Source: Rhizobium sp. RM (GTDB lineage: Bacteria > Pseudomonadota > Alphaproteobacteria > Rhizobiales > Rhizobiaceae). Taken from it: 64,000 nucleotides of DNA. A model generated the notes under the pieces. That model made no database searches. It was not told the DNA's origin and worked only from the letters and a program-made list of their open reading frames with translations. The stretch covers positions 186,001-250,000 of the forward strand of contig NZ_JACAWV010000008.1 in the NCBI RefSeq assembly GCF_013390595.1, given 5' to 3'. Positions 45,803-56,363 of the stretch are shown piece after piece. Position 1 is the stretch's first letter. Each line of letters begins with the position of its first letter. The position numbers and the translations under genes were made by a program.

Positions 45803-46774
45803 GTGGCCTATACTCCTTCACAACCTCGTTTGAGCCGGTTTATCCCCGGTTTGTCAGCGGGCGCCAAGAAAGCACCGGTCGAGCAGGCTGGCGCCAAGCG
45901 TGTCCAGTTCTCGTCGTCCTACGTTCCTTATCTTTTCCTGGCGCCGCAACTCGCGGTGATCTTCATCTTCTTCTACTGGCCGTCCGTTCAGGCGGTGCAG
46001 TCTTCGTTCTACATCGAAGACCCCTTTGGTTTCGGCTCGACCTTCGTTGGCATGAGCAACTATTGGGACGTGATGTTCAGCCCTGAATATCTTGGTATCG
46101 CCAAGTTCACGGTTGTCTTCACCGTGCTCGTTACCTTCTTTTCGCTTGCGCTGGGGCTGCTGCTCGCGGTCAAGGCCGATGCAGTCATCCGCGGCAGCTC
46201 GACCTACAAGACCTTGCTGATCTCTGTTTATGCGATCGCTCCACCGGTCGCCGGCCTGATCGGCATGATGTTCTTCGACCAGCATATCGGTCCCTTTGTG
46301 AAACTGGCGTCCTGGTTCGGTTGGGACATGCGCGTCGGTCTGAATTATTACGACACCGCTTTCGCCATGATCGTCGTCGCTGTCTGGAAGCAGATACCCT
46401 ACAATTTCATATTCTTCCTGTCTGGCCTTCAGGGCGTTCCGGTTTCCGTGCGCGAAGCAGCCACGATCGACTGCCGATCCGGTCTTCGTCGTTTCTGGAC
46501 GGTCACCCTGCCGCTCCTTGCGCCGACAGCCTTCTTCCTGCTGATCATCAACATCACCTACGCGCTTTTCGACACCTTTGGCGTGATCGACGTGATGGTG
46601 AAGGACAAGCCGGCCAACAACCCGATCACGCTTGTCTACAAGGTCTTCATGGACGGCTTCCGCGGCAACGACATCGGCAGTTCATCTGCCCAGTCGGTCA
46701 TTCTGATGCTGGTCGTTTTCGTGCTCACCATCATCCAGTTCCGCTTCCTCGAGAAGCGCATCCACTACACGTGA
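45803..46774 (+). CDS. ugpA: sn-glycerol-3-phosphate ABC transporter permease UgpA
   Basis: 323-residue inner-membrane permease with six membrane segments after a cytosolic N-terminus of about 40 residues. The EAA loop that contacts UgpC is VPVSVREAATIDCRSGLRRF (about residues 212-231). The start is a GTG at 45803 preceded by TAGGGGA. MalF-like subunit of the ugp transporter. Confidence 0.95.
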   Translation: MAYTPSQPRLSRFIPGLSAGAKKAPVEQAGAKRVQFSSSYVPYLFLAPQLAVIFIFFYWPSVQAVQSSFYIEDPFGFGSTFVGMSNYWDVMFSPEYLGIAKFTVVFTVLVTFFSLALGLLLAVKADAVIRGSSTYKTLLISVYAIAPPVAGLIGMMFFDQHIGPFVKLASWFGWDMRVGLNYYDTAFAMIVVAVWKQIPYNFIFFLSGLQGVPVSVREAATIDCRSGLRRFWTVTLPLLAPTAFFLLIINITYALFDTFGVIDVMVKDKPANNPITLVYKVFMDGFRGNDIGSSSAQSVILMLVVFVLTIIQFRFLEKRIHYT

Positions 46775-46792
46775 TCGCGGGGACATAGACCA

Positions 46793-47635
46793 ATGCACAA
46801 GACAAAACCCCTCGACCACCTGATCCTCATTCTTGGCGCGCTCTTTCTGATCGTTCCGGTGATTGTCGCGTTCATGACATCGACCCATGAGGCCGCAGAA
46901 ATTCACCGAAACGGCCTGATGATCGTTCCCGGAGACAACATGGTCGGCACCTATGAAAAGGTGCTGACCCAGAAGGGCGGCTTCACCGGCCAGATCACCG
47001 GTCTCAGCATGGTGATGAATTCGCTGATCCTCGGCATCGGTTTTGCTGTCGGCAAGATCGTTCTGTCCATGACCGCCGCTTACGCCATCGTCTATTTCCG
47101 CTTCCGGTTTGCAACGCTTGCCTTCTGGATCATCTTCACGACGCTGCTGCTGCCGCTCGAAGTGCGCATCATGCCGTCCTACGAGGTAATGAGCAAACTC
47201 GGACTTCTGAACTCTTACACCGGCCTCATCGTACCGCTTCTGGCATCGGCGACCGGCACGTTCTACTTCCGTCAGTTCTTCAAATCGGTTCCGGAAGAGC
47301 TTCTCGAGGCTGCCCGCATCGACGGCGCCGGCCCGGTGAAGTTCTTCATCGATGTGCTTGTACCCCTGTCGCGGACGATGATGGCGGCAATCTTCATCAT
47401 CATGTTCGTTTACGGATGGAACCAGTATCTCTGGCCCATGCTGATGACGACGGATGAGAGCTTCTTCACCCTGATGCGTGGCATCAAGTCGATCCTGCAG
47501 GTCTGGGTCGGTTCGCAAATCCCCGATTATAACGAAGCTTTCGCGCTCGCCGTTCTGGCCATGCTGCCGCCGGTGCTGATCGTCGTCATCTTCCAGCGCT
47601 GGTTCATCAAGGGCCTCACCGAAAGCGACAAGTAA
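46793..47635 (+). CDS. ugpE: sn-glycerol-3-phosphate ABC transporter permease UgpE
   Basis: 280-residue MalG-like permease with six membrane segments and the EAA loop [20 protein letters not shown] (about residues 163-182). It starts 18 bases after ugpA and ends 11 bases before ugpC. Partner of UgpA in the membrane channel. Confidence 0.95.
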   Translation: MHKTKPLDHLILILGALFLIVPVIVAFMTSTHEAAEIHRNGLMIVPGDNMVGTYEKVLTQKGGFTGQITGLSMVMNSLILGIGFAVGKIVLSMTAAYAIVYFRFRFATLAFWIIFTTLLLPLEVRIMPSYEVMSKLGLLNSYTGLIVPLLASATGTFYFRQFFKSVPEELLEAARIDGAGPVKFFIDVLVPLSRTMMAAIFIIMFVYGWNQYLWPMLMTTDESFFTLMRGIKSILQVWVGSQIPDYNEAFALAVLAMLPPVLIVVIFQRWFIKGLTESDK

Positions 47636-47646
47636 AGGAATCAGAA

Positions 47647-48747
47647 ATGGCTTCCATTGAAATCAGTCAGGTCTGCAAGGACTACGCAGGCGGCGTGCGT
47701 GCCGTCCATCATGTCGACATCGACATTGCCGACGGTGAGTTCATCGTGCTTGTCGGCCCGTCCGGTTGCGGGAAATCCACGCTGCTGCGCATGGTCGCCG
47801 GCCTTGAGGACATTTCCGAAGGCACGGTGAGGATTGGCGATCGCGCGGTTAACACTGTCGACCCGGCCGATCGCGACATCGCCATGGTCTTTCAGAACTA
47901 TGCGCTCTATCCGCACATGTCCGTACGCGAAAATCTCGAATACGGCCTGAAAAACCGCAAGACACCCAAGGCGGAAATCGATGCTCGCGTTGCCGAGGCT
48001 GCCCGCATGCTGCAGCTTGAACCTTATCTTGAGCGCAAACCGCGCGCTCTGTCGGGTGGCCAGCGTCAGCGCGTCGCCATGGGTCGCGCCATCGTACGCA
48101 AGCCCGCAGCGTTCCTGTTCGATGAGCCGCTTTCCAACCTTGATGCCAAGCTGCGCGTTTCCATGCGCGGTGAGATCAAGCGCCTGCAGAAGCGTCTCGG
48201 CACCACGTCAATTTATGTAACCCACGATCAGCTTGAGGCCATGACGCTTGCGGACCGCCTGGTCGTTCTGAATGCTGGCCGCATCGAGCAGATCGGCTCA
48301 CCGCTCGAGGTTTATCACACGCCTGCGTCGACGTTTGTCGCGAGTTTCATCGGTTCGCCTGCCATGAACCTGTTGAAGGGGGAACTGCATGGCGATTGCC
48401 TGGCAATCGGTCCGTCACTGCTTTCGCTCAATGGCTTTTCGCCTGCCTCGGGTCCGGTGACAGTCGGCATTCGCGCCGAGGACTTCCGCTTGGCTGCAGA
48501 CGGCGAACAGGGCTTTTCCCTGCGGGTCGACTACATTGAGGAACTGGGCTCCCAGCGTCTCGTCCACGGCACGATTGGGGACCAGACACTGACGGTCGTT
48601 TTCCCGCCGGATATCGACGTTCCCGCCACGCTGCCGCTGTCGATTGCACCAGAGAAGCTGCATTTCTTCTCGTCCGAAACCGGTAAACGTCTGAACCGCA
48701 TGAGCGAGCAGGCGCCGTCCTCGCACGCCCAATTGCAGATGGCCTGA
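47647..48747 (+). CDS. ugpC: sn-glycerol-3-phosphate ABC transporter ATPase UgpC
   Basis: 366-residue ATP-binding subunit of the MalK/UgpC type. Walker A is GPSGCGKST (about residues 38-46), the signature is [16 protein letters not shown], Walker B is [11 protein letters not shown], and the H-loop His is in YVTHDQLEA. The C-terminal TOBE/regulatory domain starts near residue 240. Some UgpC proteins also energise other sugar transporters. Closes the ugp operon. Confidence 0.95.
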   Translation: MASIEISQVCKDYAGGVRAVHHVDIDIADGEFIVLVGPSGCGKSTLLRMVAGLEDISEGTVRIGDRAVNTVDPADRDIAMVFQNYALYPHMSVRENLEYGLKNRKTPKAEIDARVAEAARMLQLEPYLERKPRALSGGQRQRVAMGRAIVRKPAAFLFDEPLSNLDAKLRVSMRGEIKRLQKRLGTTSIYVTHDQLEAMTLADRLVVLNAGRIEQIGSPLEVYHTPASTFVASFIGSPAMNLLKGELHGDCLAIGPSLLSLNGFSPASGPVTVGIRAEDFRLAADGEQGFSLRVDYIEELGSQRLVHGTIGDQTLTVVFPPDIDVPATLPLSIAPEKLHFFSSETGKRLNRMSEQAPSSHAQLQMA

Positions 48748-48758
48748 TAACAAGTAAA

Positions 48759-48789
48759 AATCGGCGCAATCATTAAAATTGCGCCGATT
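48759..48789. terminator. hairpin after ugpC
   Basis: Perfect 12-bp stem AATCGGCGCAAT / ATTGCGCCGATT (48759-48770, 48778-48789), 7-base loop, 11 bases after the ugpC stop. The T-run is on the minus-strand side (from the A-run at 48756-48760), so rightward termination would depend on the stem alone. Confidence 0.6.
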
Positions 48790-48855
48790 GCTCAAACCGG
48801 TTCGTTACGGTCCCGCTGATAGAACACCTCCAATATTTTACGGGGGTTTTCTGAT

Positions 48856-49368
48856 ATGTCCTTCAAAATGATGTTTGCCGCTGCCGCAACGATGGCGATC
48901 CGCACGGTACCACTGCTGCCAGCCTATTTGCGGCAGGGAAAAGATGACGCAGTCGTCAGTGCATCCTGCACGGATTTGCGGCTGCAGTCTGCGCCCATTA
49001 ATCCGGAATGGATCATCGCCGGTAATCCGCAGGCGCGCGCAGCCGACCACTCCAGAAGCGGTGACCGCGCCTCCAGCACGGCCATGTGGGATTGCACGGC
49101 GGGTGAGTTCCGTTGGTTCTTCGGTTGGGACGAAACCGTCTACATCCTTGAAGGTGAGGTACATGTAACGGCTGAAGACGGCACGGTCAGCATTCTGCGT
49201 GTTGGCGACGTCGCATACTTCCGCGCCGGAACATGGGCCACATGGCGGGTCGACAATTATGTCCGCAAGGTTGCCTTCATGCGCCGCCCGTTCCCCACCG
49301 CACTGGCGTTCGCATACCGCGTCAAGAACAAGCTTTTCTCCCGTCGTTCTTATTCTCTGGCGGCATGA
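48856..49368 (+). CDS. cupin domain-containing protein
   Basis: 170-residue protein with a C-terminal cupin barrel of the (S)-ureidoglycine aminohydrolase/DUF861 type. The barrel lies around residues 75-145 (FRWFFGWDETVYILEGEVHV; LRVGDVAYFRAGTWATW). The metal-binding His residues of classical cupins are largely missing, so it may be non-enzymatic. ACGGGGG upstream of the ATG. It stands between the ugp operon and gshB with hairpins on both sides. Function unknown. Confidence 0.82.
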   Translation: MSFKMMFAAAATMAIRTVPLLPAYLRQGKDDAVVSASCTDLRLQSAPINPEWIIAGNPQARAADHSRSGDRASSTAMWDCTAGEFRWFFGWDETVYILEGEVHVTAEDGTVSILRVGDVAYFRAGTWATWRVDNYVRKVAFMRRPFPTALAFAYRVKNKLFSRRSYSLAA

Positions 49369-49415
49369 CCAGCGCCCGTGTGAAAGTTCAATAAAACTCA
49401 CAGAACGACCGTCGT

Positions 49416-49443
49416 GCAGCAGTTGCCTTTGAAGGCCTGCTGC
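49416..49443 (+). terminator. hairpin between cupin gene and gshB
   Basis: 12-bp stem: GCAGCAG then a TT bulge, GCCTT, a TG loop, AAGGC, CTGCTGC (49416-49443). It lies 47 bases after the cupin stop and 36 before gshB. No T-run directly follows; it is either a terminator or part of the gshB leader. Confidence 0.5.
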
Positions 49444-49479
49444 CCTACATCTTTCGGGCTTTCTAAGAGGGACTTTTGC

Positions 49480-50439
49480 ATGGCGAAGATCAAGAACGTC
49501 GCGATCCAGATGGATCATGTGTCCGGCATCAACATTGCCGGTGACTCCACTTTCGCGATGAGCCTTGAGGCCCAGGCGCGTGGATACCGCCTGTTCCATT
49601 ATACGCCGGATCGTCTCTCCATGCGCGACGGCAAGATTTACGCCACGGTCGAGCAGATGGAACTGCGGGATATCAACGGCGATCATTTTTCGCTTTCCGA
49701 ACCGGAGCGTGTTGATCTGTCGACGATGGATGTCATCCATCTGCGACAGGACCCTCCCTTCGACATGGCATACATCACCTCGACGCATCTTCTGGAGCGT
49801 ATTCACCCGAAGACGCTGGTGGTGAACGATCCTGCCTGGGTGCGCAATTCGCCCGAAAAGATCTTCGTGACCGAATTTGCCGATCTTATGCCTGCAACGC
49901 TGATTACCAAGGATGGTGCAGAGATTGCCCGCTTCCGCCAGGAGATGGGCGATATCATTCTCAAGCCGCTTTATGGCAATGGCGGTGCAGGCGTCTTCCA
50001 TTCGGCGCGTGATGATCGCAATTTCTCGTCGCTTCTGGAAATGTTCGGTCAGATGTTCCGCGAGCCCTATATCGCCCAGCAATATCTGCCGGACGTAAGA
50101 AAGGGCGACAAGCGTATCCTGCTGGTAGATGGTGAGCCGGTGGGGGCTATCAACCGCGTGCCTGCGGAAAATGATGCCCGCTCCAACATGCATGCCGGTG
50201 GCCGTCCCGAGCCGACCGAGCTGACGACGCGTGAAAAAGAAATTTGCGCGCGGATTGGTCCGGCACTTCGCGAGCGCGGTTTCCTTTTTGTCGGTATCGA
50301 TGTCATTGGCGACTACATGACCGAAATCAACGTGACCTCGCCAACCGGTATCCGGGAAGTCAGAAAGTTCGGCGGGGCAGACGTCGCAAGCCTCCTCTGG
50401 GACGCGATCGAGAAAAAGCGCGAAGCGCAGGATCTCTGA
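49480..50439 (+). CDS. gshB: glutathione synthetase
   Basis: 319-residue ATP-grasp enzyme joining gamma-glutamylcysteine and glycine. Typical segments are [51 protein letters not shown] (ATP-binding loop) and the metal-binding end [20 protein letters not shown]. The ATG at 49480 has GAGGGA about 9 bases upstream. It is followed by 190 non-coding bases and comM. Confidence 0.96.
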   Translation: MAKIKNVAIQMDHVSGINIAGDSTFAMSLEAQARGYRLFHYTPDRLSMRDGKIYATVEQMELRDINGDHFSLSEPERVDLSTMDVIHLRQDPPFDMAYITSTHLLERIHPKTLVVNDPAWVRNSPEKIFVTEFADLMPATLITKDGAEIARFRQEMGDIILKPLYGNGGAGVFHSARDDRNFSSLLEMFGQMFREPYIAQQYLPDVRKGDKRILLVDGEPVGAINRVPAENDARSNMHAGGRPEPTELTTREKEICARIGPALRERGFLFVGIDVIGDYMTEINVTSPTGIREVRKFGGADVASLLWDAIEKKREAQDL

Positions 50440-50629
50440 ACAGGCCGTCGTTCGGCGTGCTGATGCAACCTGTGTCACGCAAAACTCCGCATCCGGCCTG
50501 AACGTCGGCTGCGGTATTTGTTCTCTTAATGTTCTTGTTTTATTGTGTGCGCTGTGGCAGGCTGCCCGCGGTTGGCTGCTGGACGGGGCATAAGGCCTCG
50601 TTGATGTAGCTGGTTTGCGGGGGCGGACC

Positions 50630-52162
50630 ATGGTTGCAAGAGTTGGTACGGTTGCTTTTCAGGGTATCGAGGGCGTGCCTGTTGAAGTGCAGGTGATGGT
50701 GGCGCCGGGCAGGGTTGGCATCAATATCGTCGGTCTGCCAGATAAGGCCGTTGCCGAAAGCCGGGAGCGGGTACAGGCGGCGTTGCATGCCTCCGGACTT
50801 GCGCTCCCTGCCAAGAAAGTCACGATAAACCTCGCACCTGCCGATCTGCCCAAGGAGGGGTCGCATTTCGATCTCCCCATCGCCCTTGGCCTGATGGCGG
50901 CACTGGGAGCAATTCCTTCGGACGCGCTGAATGGCTATCTGGTGTTGGGCGAACTGAACCTCGACGGCACCATCGGTGCGGTTGCCGGTGCTTTGCCCGC
51001 AGCTATCGCTGCCAATGTTCAAGGCAAGGGGCTCATATGTCCGGCCGAAAGCGGTCCGGAAGCGGCCTGGGCCGGGGCAGATATCGACATTCTGGCGCCG
51101 CGCAGCCTGATAGCGCTTGCCAATCATTTTCGCGGTACGCAGCATCTCTCCAGACCGCGGCCGGCCATCCGCAGCAACCCGGCCAATCTCCCTGATCTTG
51201 CCGATATCAAAGGGCAGGAAAGCGCCAAACGTGCGCTGGAGGTGGCTGCCGCAGGTGGGCACAATCTCCTGATGGTCGGGCCTCCTGGATCAGGAAAATC
51301 CATGCTGGCCGCACGTCTTCCCTCCATCCTGCCGCCGCTCGAGGCGGCCGAGCTTCTTGAAGTGTCGATGGTGCATTCGATTGCCGGGCAACTGTCGGGC
51401 GGGAAACTATCGGATCGCCGGCCGTTCCGCACCCCGCATCATTCCGCCACCATGGCTGCACTTGTCGGCGGTGGACTGAAGGCGAAACCGGGGGAGGCGT
51501 CGCTTGCTCATCATGGCATACTCTTCCTCGACGAATTCCCGGAGTTTACGCCGCAGGCGCTGGATGCATTACGCCAGCCACTCGAGACAGGCGAGTGCAT
51601 TATTGCCCGTGCCAATCACCGCGTCAGCTATCCTGCAAATATCCAGCTCGTGGCGGCGATGAACCCGTGCAAATGCGGTATGGCGGGAGAGCCGGGCTTT
51701 ACCTGTGCCAGAGGGCCTCGTTGCGTCGCAGATTATCAGGCGCGGATATCAGGCCCTTTGATGGATCGTATCGACATTCGCATCGATGTACCGGCCGTTT
51801 CGGCTGCCGACCTCATCCGCCCGGCGGCGTCTGAATCGAGCGCCGATGTCGCAGCCCGCGTTGCCCGTGCACGCACGGCACAACAGGAACGCTACGCATT
51901 GGCAGGTGCAGCCGGAATTCGCACCAATGCACGCTGCTCGACTGCGTTGATCGAAAAATTCGCAGAGCCCGATGCTCCCGGTTTGCAATTGTTACGCGAT
52001 GCGGCAGAGCGGCTGAAATTTTCTGCGCGTGGTTATCACCGCATTCTCAAAGTTGCCCGCACACTCGCCGATCTCGATGGCAAGGCCACAGTTGGCCGCA
52101 TCCATGTCGCGGAAGCTGTGTCCTATCGTATTGCTGGTCAGAGACTGACTGCGGCAGCCTGA
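50630..52162 (+). CDS. comM: YifB/ComM family magnesium chelatase-like AAA+ ATPase
   Basis: 510-residue protein with an N-terminal Lon-protease-like domain (about 1-170, ChlI-type, with SHFDLPIALGLM) and a Mg-chelatase-like AAA+ domain. Walker A is GPPGSGKS (about 219-226) and Walker B is ILFLDEFPE; MNPCKCG is a typical Cys motif. The C-terminal ChlI domain ends at about 505. ComM is a helicase-like factor promoting integration of DNA during natural transformation in other bacteria; that role here is by homology only. Confidence 0.92.
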   Translation: MVARVGTVAFQGIEGVPVEVQVMVAPGRVGINIVGLPDKAVAESRERVQAALHASGLALPAKKVTINLAPADLPKEGSHFDLPIALGLMAALGAIPSDALNGYLVLGELNLDGTIGAVAGALPAAIAANVQGKGLICPAESGPEAAWAGADIDILAPRSLIALANHFRGTQHLSRPRPAIRSNPANLPDLADIKGQESAKRALEVAAAGGHNLLMVGPPGSGKSMLAARLPSILPPLEAAELLEVSMVHSIAGQLSGGKLSDRRPFRTPHHSATMAALVGGGLKAKPGEASLAHHGILFLDEFPEFTPQALDALRQPLETGECIIARANHRVSYPANIQLVAAMNPCKCGMAGEPGFTCARGPRCVADYQARISGPLMDRIDIRIDVPAVSAADLIRPAASESSADVAARVARARTAQQERYALAGAAGIRTNARCSTALIEKFAEPDAPGLQLLRDAAERLKFSARGYHRILKVARTLADLDGKATVGRIHVAEAVSYRIAGQRLTAAA

Positions 52163-52237
52163 TAACACGGGCTGCTTGTCTCTGGTAATTGCCTGACAAC
52201 AGTACCGCACCCGTCAGCCGTCTTCTGAAGGAATACG

Positions 52238-52269
52238 ACGCCCCGTCTCGCGCTTGCGGAACGGGGCGT
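52238..52269. terminator. hairpin between the convergent comM and cysK
   Basis: 9-bp stem ACGCCCCGT / ACGGGGCGT (52238-52246, 52261-52269) with a 14-base loop that can itself fold. It lies in the 123-base gap of convergent genes and probably ends both transcripts, though no long T-run is present. Confidence 0.55.
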
Positions 52270-52285
52270 TACATCTCGATGATAG

Positions 52286-53254
52286 TTAGAGACCAAGCCC
52301 CTCGAACAGGGCCGTCGAAAGATACCGTTCCGCGAAGGATGGAATGATGACGACAATGTTCTTGCCGGCATTTTCCTCGCGCGAGCCAACCTTGATGGCG
52401 GCTGCGAGTGCTGCGCCAGAAGAAATGCCAACCGGAACGCCTTCGAGGCTCGCCACGAGACGGGCCGTTGCAAACGCTTCGTCATTGGTCACGGTAACGA
52501 TCTCGTCGTAGACCTTGGTGTCGAGAATGGCTGGCGCGAATCCGGCGCCAATTCCCTGAATTTTGTGTGGGCCAGGGTTACCGCCTGAAAGCACCGGGCT
52601 GTCAGCCGGTTCAACCGCGATAACCTTTACATCGGGCTTGCGGGATTTCAGAACCTGACCGGTGCCGGTAATCGTGCCGCCGGTGCCGATACCCGAGACC
52701 AGAACATCCACCTCGCCATTGGTGTCGTTCCAGATTTCTTCTGCCGTGGTCTTGCGGTGAATTTCCGGGTTGGCCGGATTCTCAAACTGTTGCGGAATGA
52801 TCGCGTCAGGCAGCGTTTCGGCAAGCTCCTGCGCCTTGGCAATCGCGCCCTTCATGCCCTTCGGGCCTTCGGTTAGGACCAGTTCCGCGCCAAGCAGAGC
52901 CAGCATCTTGCGGCGCTCGACCGACATGGTTTCCGGCATGGTGAGAATAAGCTTGTAGCCCTTCGCAGCAGCGGCAAAAGCGAGTGCGATACCGGTATTG
53001 CCCGACGTTGGCTCGACCAGTGTGGTCTTGCCGGGCGTGATCTTGCCCTGCGCCTCAAGCGCCTCGATCATGGCGACGCCGATACGATCCTTGACGGATG
53101 CGATAGGGTTGAAAAATTCGAGCTTCGCCAACAGGTTGGCCTTAACACCCTTTTCCTTTGCCAGCTTGTCTAGCCGCACGATCGGCGTGTCGCCAATGGT
53201 CTCGGTGATGGAGGAATAGACGCGTCCGCGCCCTGGTTTTCTGGTTTCCGACAT
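52286..53254 (-). CDS. cysK: cysteine synthase A (O-acetylserine sulfhydrylase)
   Basis: 322-residue PLP enzyme making cysteine from O-acetylserine and sulfide. The PLP lysine is Lys55 in [11 protein letters not shown], the substrate loop is [12 protein letters not shown], and the phosphate-binding glycine loop is [17 protein letters not shown] lies 7 bases before the ATG. An A/T-rich inverted repeat (CGAAAAAT / ATTTTTCG, 53358-53365 and 53380-53387) lies upstream. Single gene. Confidence 0.96.
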   Translation of the reverse strand: MSETRKPGRGRVYSSITETIGDTPIVRLDKLAKEKGVKANLLAKLEFFNPIASVKDRIGVAMIEALEAQGKITPGKTTLVEPTSGNTGIALAFAAAAKGYKLILTMPETMSVERRKMLALLGAELVLTEGPKGMKGAIAKAQELAETLPDAIIPQQFENPANPEIHRKTTAEEIWNDTNGEVDVLVSGIGTGGTITGTGQVLKSRKPDVKVIAVEPADSPVLSGGNPGPHKIQGIGAGFAPAILDTKVYDEIVTVTNDEAFATARLVASLEGVPVGISSGAALAAAIKVGSREENAGKNIVVIIPSFAERYLSTALFEGLGL

Positions 53255-53398
53255 GAGTGTCCTCCTGTGCTTTTGACCGGCATAAATTTCGCGCAGGATA
53301 GGGCGAATGAAAGGAGGAAGCCAGAGAATGGATGTGCGTATGTGTCGATTTTCGGAGCGAAAAATACTTCAGGAAGCGAATTTTTCGGAAGAAAAACC

Positions 53399-54016
53399 TC
53401 AGGCAGACCTGATCGCGATCATCGCGGCTGTTCCGGCCAGAATGCCCGCAGCGGCGCGGTTGAGGATGGTCAGAGCGCTGGGCCGCTTGAGGAGCGCGCG
53501 AGCTTTCGAGGCCAACAGAATATACGGCAACAGAACCGCCATCAGCACAAGAAAGGTTACGCCCAGAAGCGTGACGTATTCGGCTGCGCCAATCATACGG
53601 ATATCGATCAATGTTGGCACGAGTGCCACATAGAACAGCATCGTCTTGGGGTTTCCGAGCGTGATGAAAAGCCCGGAGAGAAAGGACATGCCAATGCTCG
53701 TGCTTTTCCTGGCTTGCAGGTCCTGCGGCAGAAGTCCCGCCGTCCATAGCTTCCAGGCGATGTAGAGCAGGTAGGCTGCACCTGCAAACTTCAGCACCAT
53801 GAAAGCTTCCTGAAAGGTCTGTGCGACAAAGGCAAGGCCAAGGATAACGGCCGTGAGGTAGACCATATCGCCAAGCACCAGGCCGAGCCCCATGAAGAAG
53901 GTTTCCCGAAAACCGGAGCCCAGAGCTCGCGCCACGATGGCCGTCATGCCGGGGCCAGGAATGGCGGCGGCAATGAAGAGTGCGGTCGCATAAGCGAGAA
54001 TGGTGGTCACAGTCAT
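53399..54016 (-). CDS. LysE family amino-acid/metabolite exporter
   Basis: 205-residue inner-membrane protein of the LysE/RhtB superfamily, with five to six membrane segments and the signature AIPGPGMTAIVARALGSG (about residues 19-36). The ATG at 54016 is preceded by GAGGAC. It is co-directional with cysK downstream (144-base gap) and dut upstream (80-base gap); probably its own transcript. Substrate not known; homoserine or threonine type is common. Confidence 0.9.
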   Translation of the reverse strand: MTVTTILAYATALFIAAAIPGPGMTAIVARALGSGFRETFFMGLGLVLGDMVYLTAVILGLAFVAQTFQEAFMVLKFAGAAYLLYIAWKLWTAGLLPQDLQARKSTSIGMSFLSGLFITLGNPKTMLFYVALVPTLIDIRMIGAAEYVTLLGVTFLVLMAVLLPYILLASKARALLKRPSALTILNRAAAGILAGTAAMIAIRSA

Positions 54017-54096
54017 GAAGGTGTCCTCGGTTACTGTGCGAGCGTTAACCGAAACCTCAGGCATTCACAACGTGGCCACCACGGCATCTTGTGTGA

Positions 54097-54567
54097 TCAG
54101 ACGCCGGTCGAACCAAAACCGCCGCCACCGCGCTCGGTCGAGGATGTCTCTGTGACCTCTCTCACAACGACCTGAGTTACCGGTGCAATCACCATCTGGG
54201 CAATGCGCATGCCGCGTTCGATAACAAAATCGGCGTCGCCGAGATTGGCGAGGATGACCTTCACCTCACCGCGATAATCGCTGTCCACCGTGCCAGGCGA
54301 ATTCAGACAGGTAATGCCGTTCTTGATGGCAAGCCCGGAGCGCGGACGGATTTGCGCCTCATATCCAAAGGGGACCTCAAAGATGAAGCCGGTTGGCACA
54401 AGTGCACGGCTACCTGGCTTCAACACCAGGGGCGTGTCGGCGGCTACAGCGGCACGAAGGTCCATGCCGGCTGCTCCGGCCGTTTCGTAGGAGGGCAGTT
54501 CGAGGCCCGTTCCATTGTCGAGGCGGATGAGTTTTAGAGCAGGGCGATTGTCATTTTGCTGGGTCAT
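54097..54567 (-). CDS. dut: dUTP diphosphatase
   Basis: 156-residue trimeric dUTPase that converts dUTP to dUMP and pyrophosphate. All five motifs are visible: [40 protein letters not shown], and the C-terminal [12 protein letters not shown]. Diverges from prfC with a 90-base gap. Normal length and start. Confidence 0.97.
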   Translation of the reverse strand: MTQQNDNRPALKLIRLDNGTGLELPSYETAGAAGMDLRAAVAADTPLVLKPGSRALVPTGFIFEVPFGYEAQIRPRSGLAIKNGITCLNSPGTVDSDYRGEVKVILANLGDADFVIERGMRIAQMVIAPVTQVVVREVTETSSTERGGGGFGSTGV

Positions 54568-54657
54568 GCGGCATTAGTTTTCGCTCATGAGGCCAAGGTC
54601 AATTGCAAAATGGGGCCTGAAACGCTAGATAGCCCGCAATTCCACAGGATTTATGAA

Positions 54658-56241
54658 ATGGCCGAAACACTTGCCGAGGCGGTCTCCCGCCGCCGCACCT
54701 TTGCTATTATCGCGCACCCGGACGCCGGTAAGACGACGCTGACCGAAAAGCTGCTGCTGTTCGGCGGAGCAATTCAGCTTGCTGGTGAAGTGAAAGCGAA
54801 GAAGGATCGCATTCAGACCCGTTCTGACTGGATGAAGATCGAGCGAGAGCGCGGCATCTCCGTCGTTACCTCGGTCATGACCTTCGAATACAACGACAGG
54901 GTCTTCAACATCCTGGATACGCCTGGTCACGAAGACTTCGCGGATGATACCTATCGCACGCTGACGGCGGTGGATGCGGCCATCATGGTGATCGATGCCG
55001 CGAAAGGCATCGAGCCGAGAACGCTGAAGTTGTTCGAAGTCTGCCGCATGCGCGACATCCCGATCATAACCTTCATCAACAAGATGGACCGCGAGAGCCG
55101 CGATCCCTTCGAGATTCTCGATGAGGTTGAAGAGAAGCTGGCGCTGGACACGGCTCCGGTGACCTGGCCGGTCGGTCGCGCCAAGACATTCTGTGGAGCC
55201 TATAACCTTGCCCAGAACACCTTCCGTGGCGTCGACACGCAGGTGGATGGTTTGCCGGTCAACGGTCCGCAGGCTGTCGCAGATAGGCTTCCGGAAAACG
55301 AACGCCATGCCTTTATCGAAGAGACGGAACTGGCGCTTGAAGCCTGCCGCCCCTTCGATCGTCAGGCGTTTCTGGAAGGCCACATGACGCCGGTCTTCTT
55401 CGGATCGGCCTTGCGTAACTTCGGCGTGCGCGATCTCATCAATGCACTGGGTGAATTCGCTCCGCCGCCACGCGATCAGATTGCTGATATCAGAACGGTT
55501 CATGCCGCCGAAGAAAAGATGACGGCGTTCGTCTTCAAGATCCAGGCGAACATGGACCCGAACCACCGTGACCGCATCGCCTTCGCCCGCATCTGCTCCG
55601 GCAAGCTGGAGCGTGGCATGAAGGCGCGGCTTGCCCGTACCGGCAAGCAGTTGGGTCTGACTGCGCCGCAGTTCTTCTTTGCCTCGCAGCGCCAGCTGGC
55701 CGACACCGCTTATGCAGGCGATGTGGTCGGTATTCCGAACCACGGCACGTTGCGTATCGGTGATACACTGACGGAAGGCGAAAGCCTGGTGTTCCAGGGT
55801 GTCCCGAATTTCTCGCCGGAAATTCTGCGTCGCGTACGACTTGAAGATGCCATGAAGGCCAAGAAGCTGAAGGAAGCACTGCAGCAGATGGCGGAAGAGG
55901 GCGTCGTTCAGCTCTTCTCGCCGGAAGATGGTTCTCCGGCGATCGTCGGTGTTGTCGGCGCGCTGCAGCTCGACGTGTTGAAGGAGCGGCTGATGGGCGA
56001 ATACGGCCTGCCGGTTTCCTTCGAAATGTCCCGCTTCTCCGTTTGCCGCTGGGTTTCCTCCGACCAGCCTGCGGAATTCGAGAAGTTCTTGAACGTCAAG
56101 CGTGGGGATATCGCCCGCGATCTGGATGGCGATCCGGTGTTTCTGGCACAGGACGCTTTCTCGCTGCGGTATGAAGCGGAACGCTACCCCGCGATCAAGA
56201 TGGTCGCCATCAAGGAATATCACGTCGCCAAGGCGGCGTGA
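54658..56241 (+). CDS. prfC: peptide chain release factor 3
   Basis: 527-residue translational GTPase that removes RF1 or RF2 from the ribosome after peptide release. G1 is AHPDAGKTT (about residues 20-28), G3 is DTPGHEDF and G4 is NKMD, followed by the EF-G-like domain II and C-terminal domain. AGGA lies 8 bases before the ATG at 54658; the in-frame extension to 54556 overlaps dut and is not conserved. Length agrees with E. coli RF3 (529). Confidence 0.97.
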   Translation: MAETLAEAVSRRRTFAIIAHPDAGKTTLTEKLLLFGGAIQLAGEVKAKKDRIQTRSDWMKIERERGISVVTSVMTFEYNDRVFNILDTPGHEDFADDTYRTLTAVDAAIMVIDAAKGIEPRTLKLFEVCRMRDIPIITFINKMDRESRDPFEILDEVEEKLALDTAPVTWPVGRAKTFCGAYNLAQNTFRGVDTQVDGLPVNGPQAVADRLPENERHAFIEETELALEACRPFDRQAFLEGHMTPVFFGSALRNFGVRDLINALGEFAPPPRDQIADIRTVHAAEEKMTAFVFKIQANMDPNHRDRIAFARICSGKLERGMKARLARTGKQLGLTAPQFFFASQRQLADTAYAGDVVGIPNHGTLRIGDTLTEGESLVFQGVPNFSPEILRRVRLEDAMKAKKLKEALQQMAEEGVVQLFSPEDGSPAIVGVVGALQLDVLKERLMGEYGLPVSFEMSRFSVCRWVSSDQPAEFEKFLNVKRGDIARDLDGDPVFLAQDAFSLRYEAERYPAIKMVAIKEYHVAKAA

Positions 56242-56363
56242 TTCAACAGAATTGCGCCTTAAGTGCCAAGGACTTGCAGCAGCGGGATTATACCTGCTGT
56301 TGCAAATTCGCGGTGTTGGGCCTCTTTACTGAAAACTGCTTCACAGTTGTGGGTATGCGCTAT

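Noticed and set aside
44394..45821. 475-codon minus-strand frame across ugpB
   Set aside because: Shadow of ugpB; it would cover the ugp promoter and the intercistronic hairpin.
48838..50631. 597-codon minus-strand frame across the cupin gene and gshB
   Set aside because: Runs antisense through two real genes and their gap. The product is rich in Arg and His with no motif.
54625..56223. 532-codon minus-strand frame across prfC
   Set aside because: Antisense to prfC, whose GTPase motifs are unambiguous.
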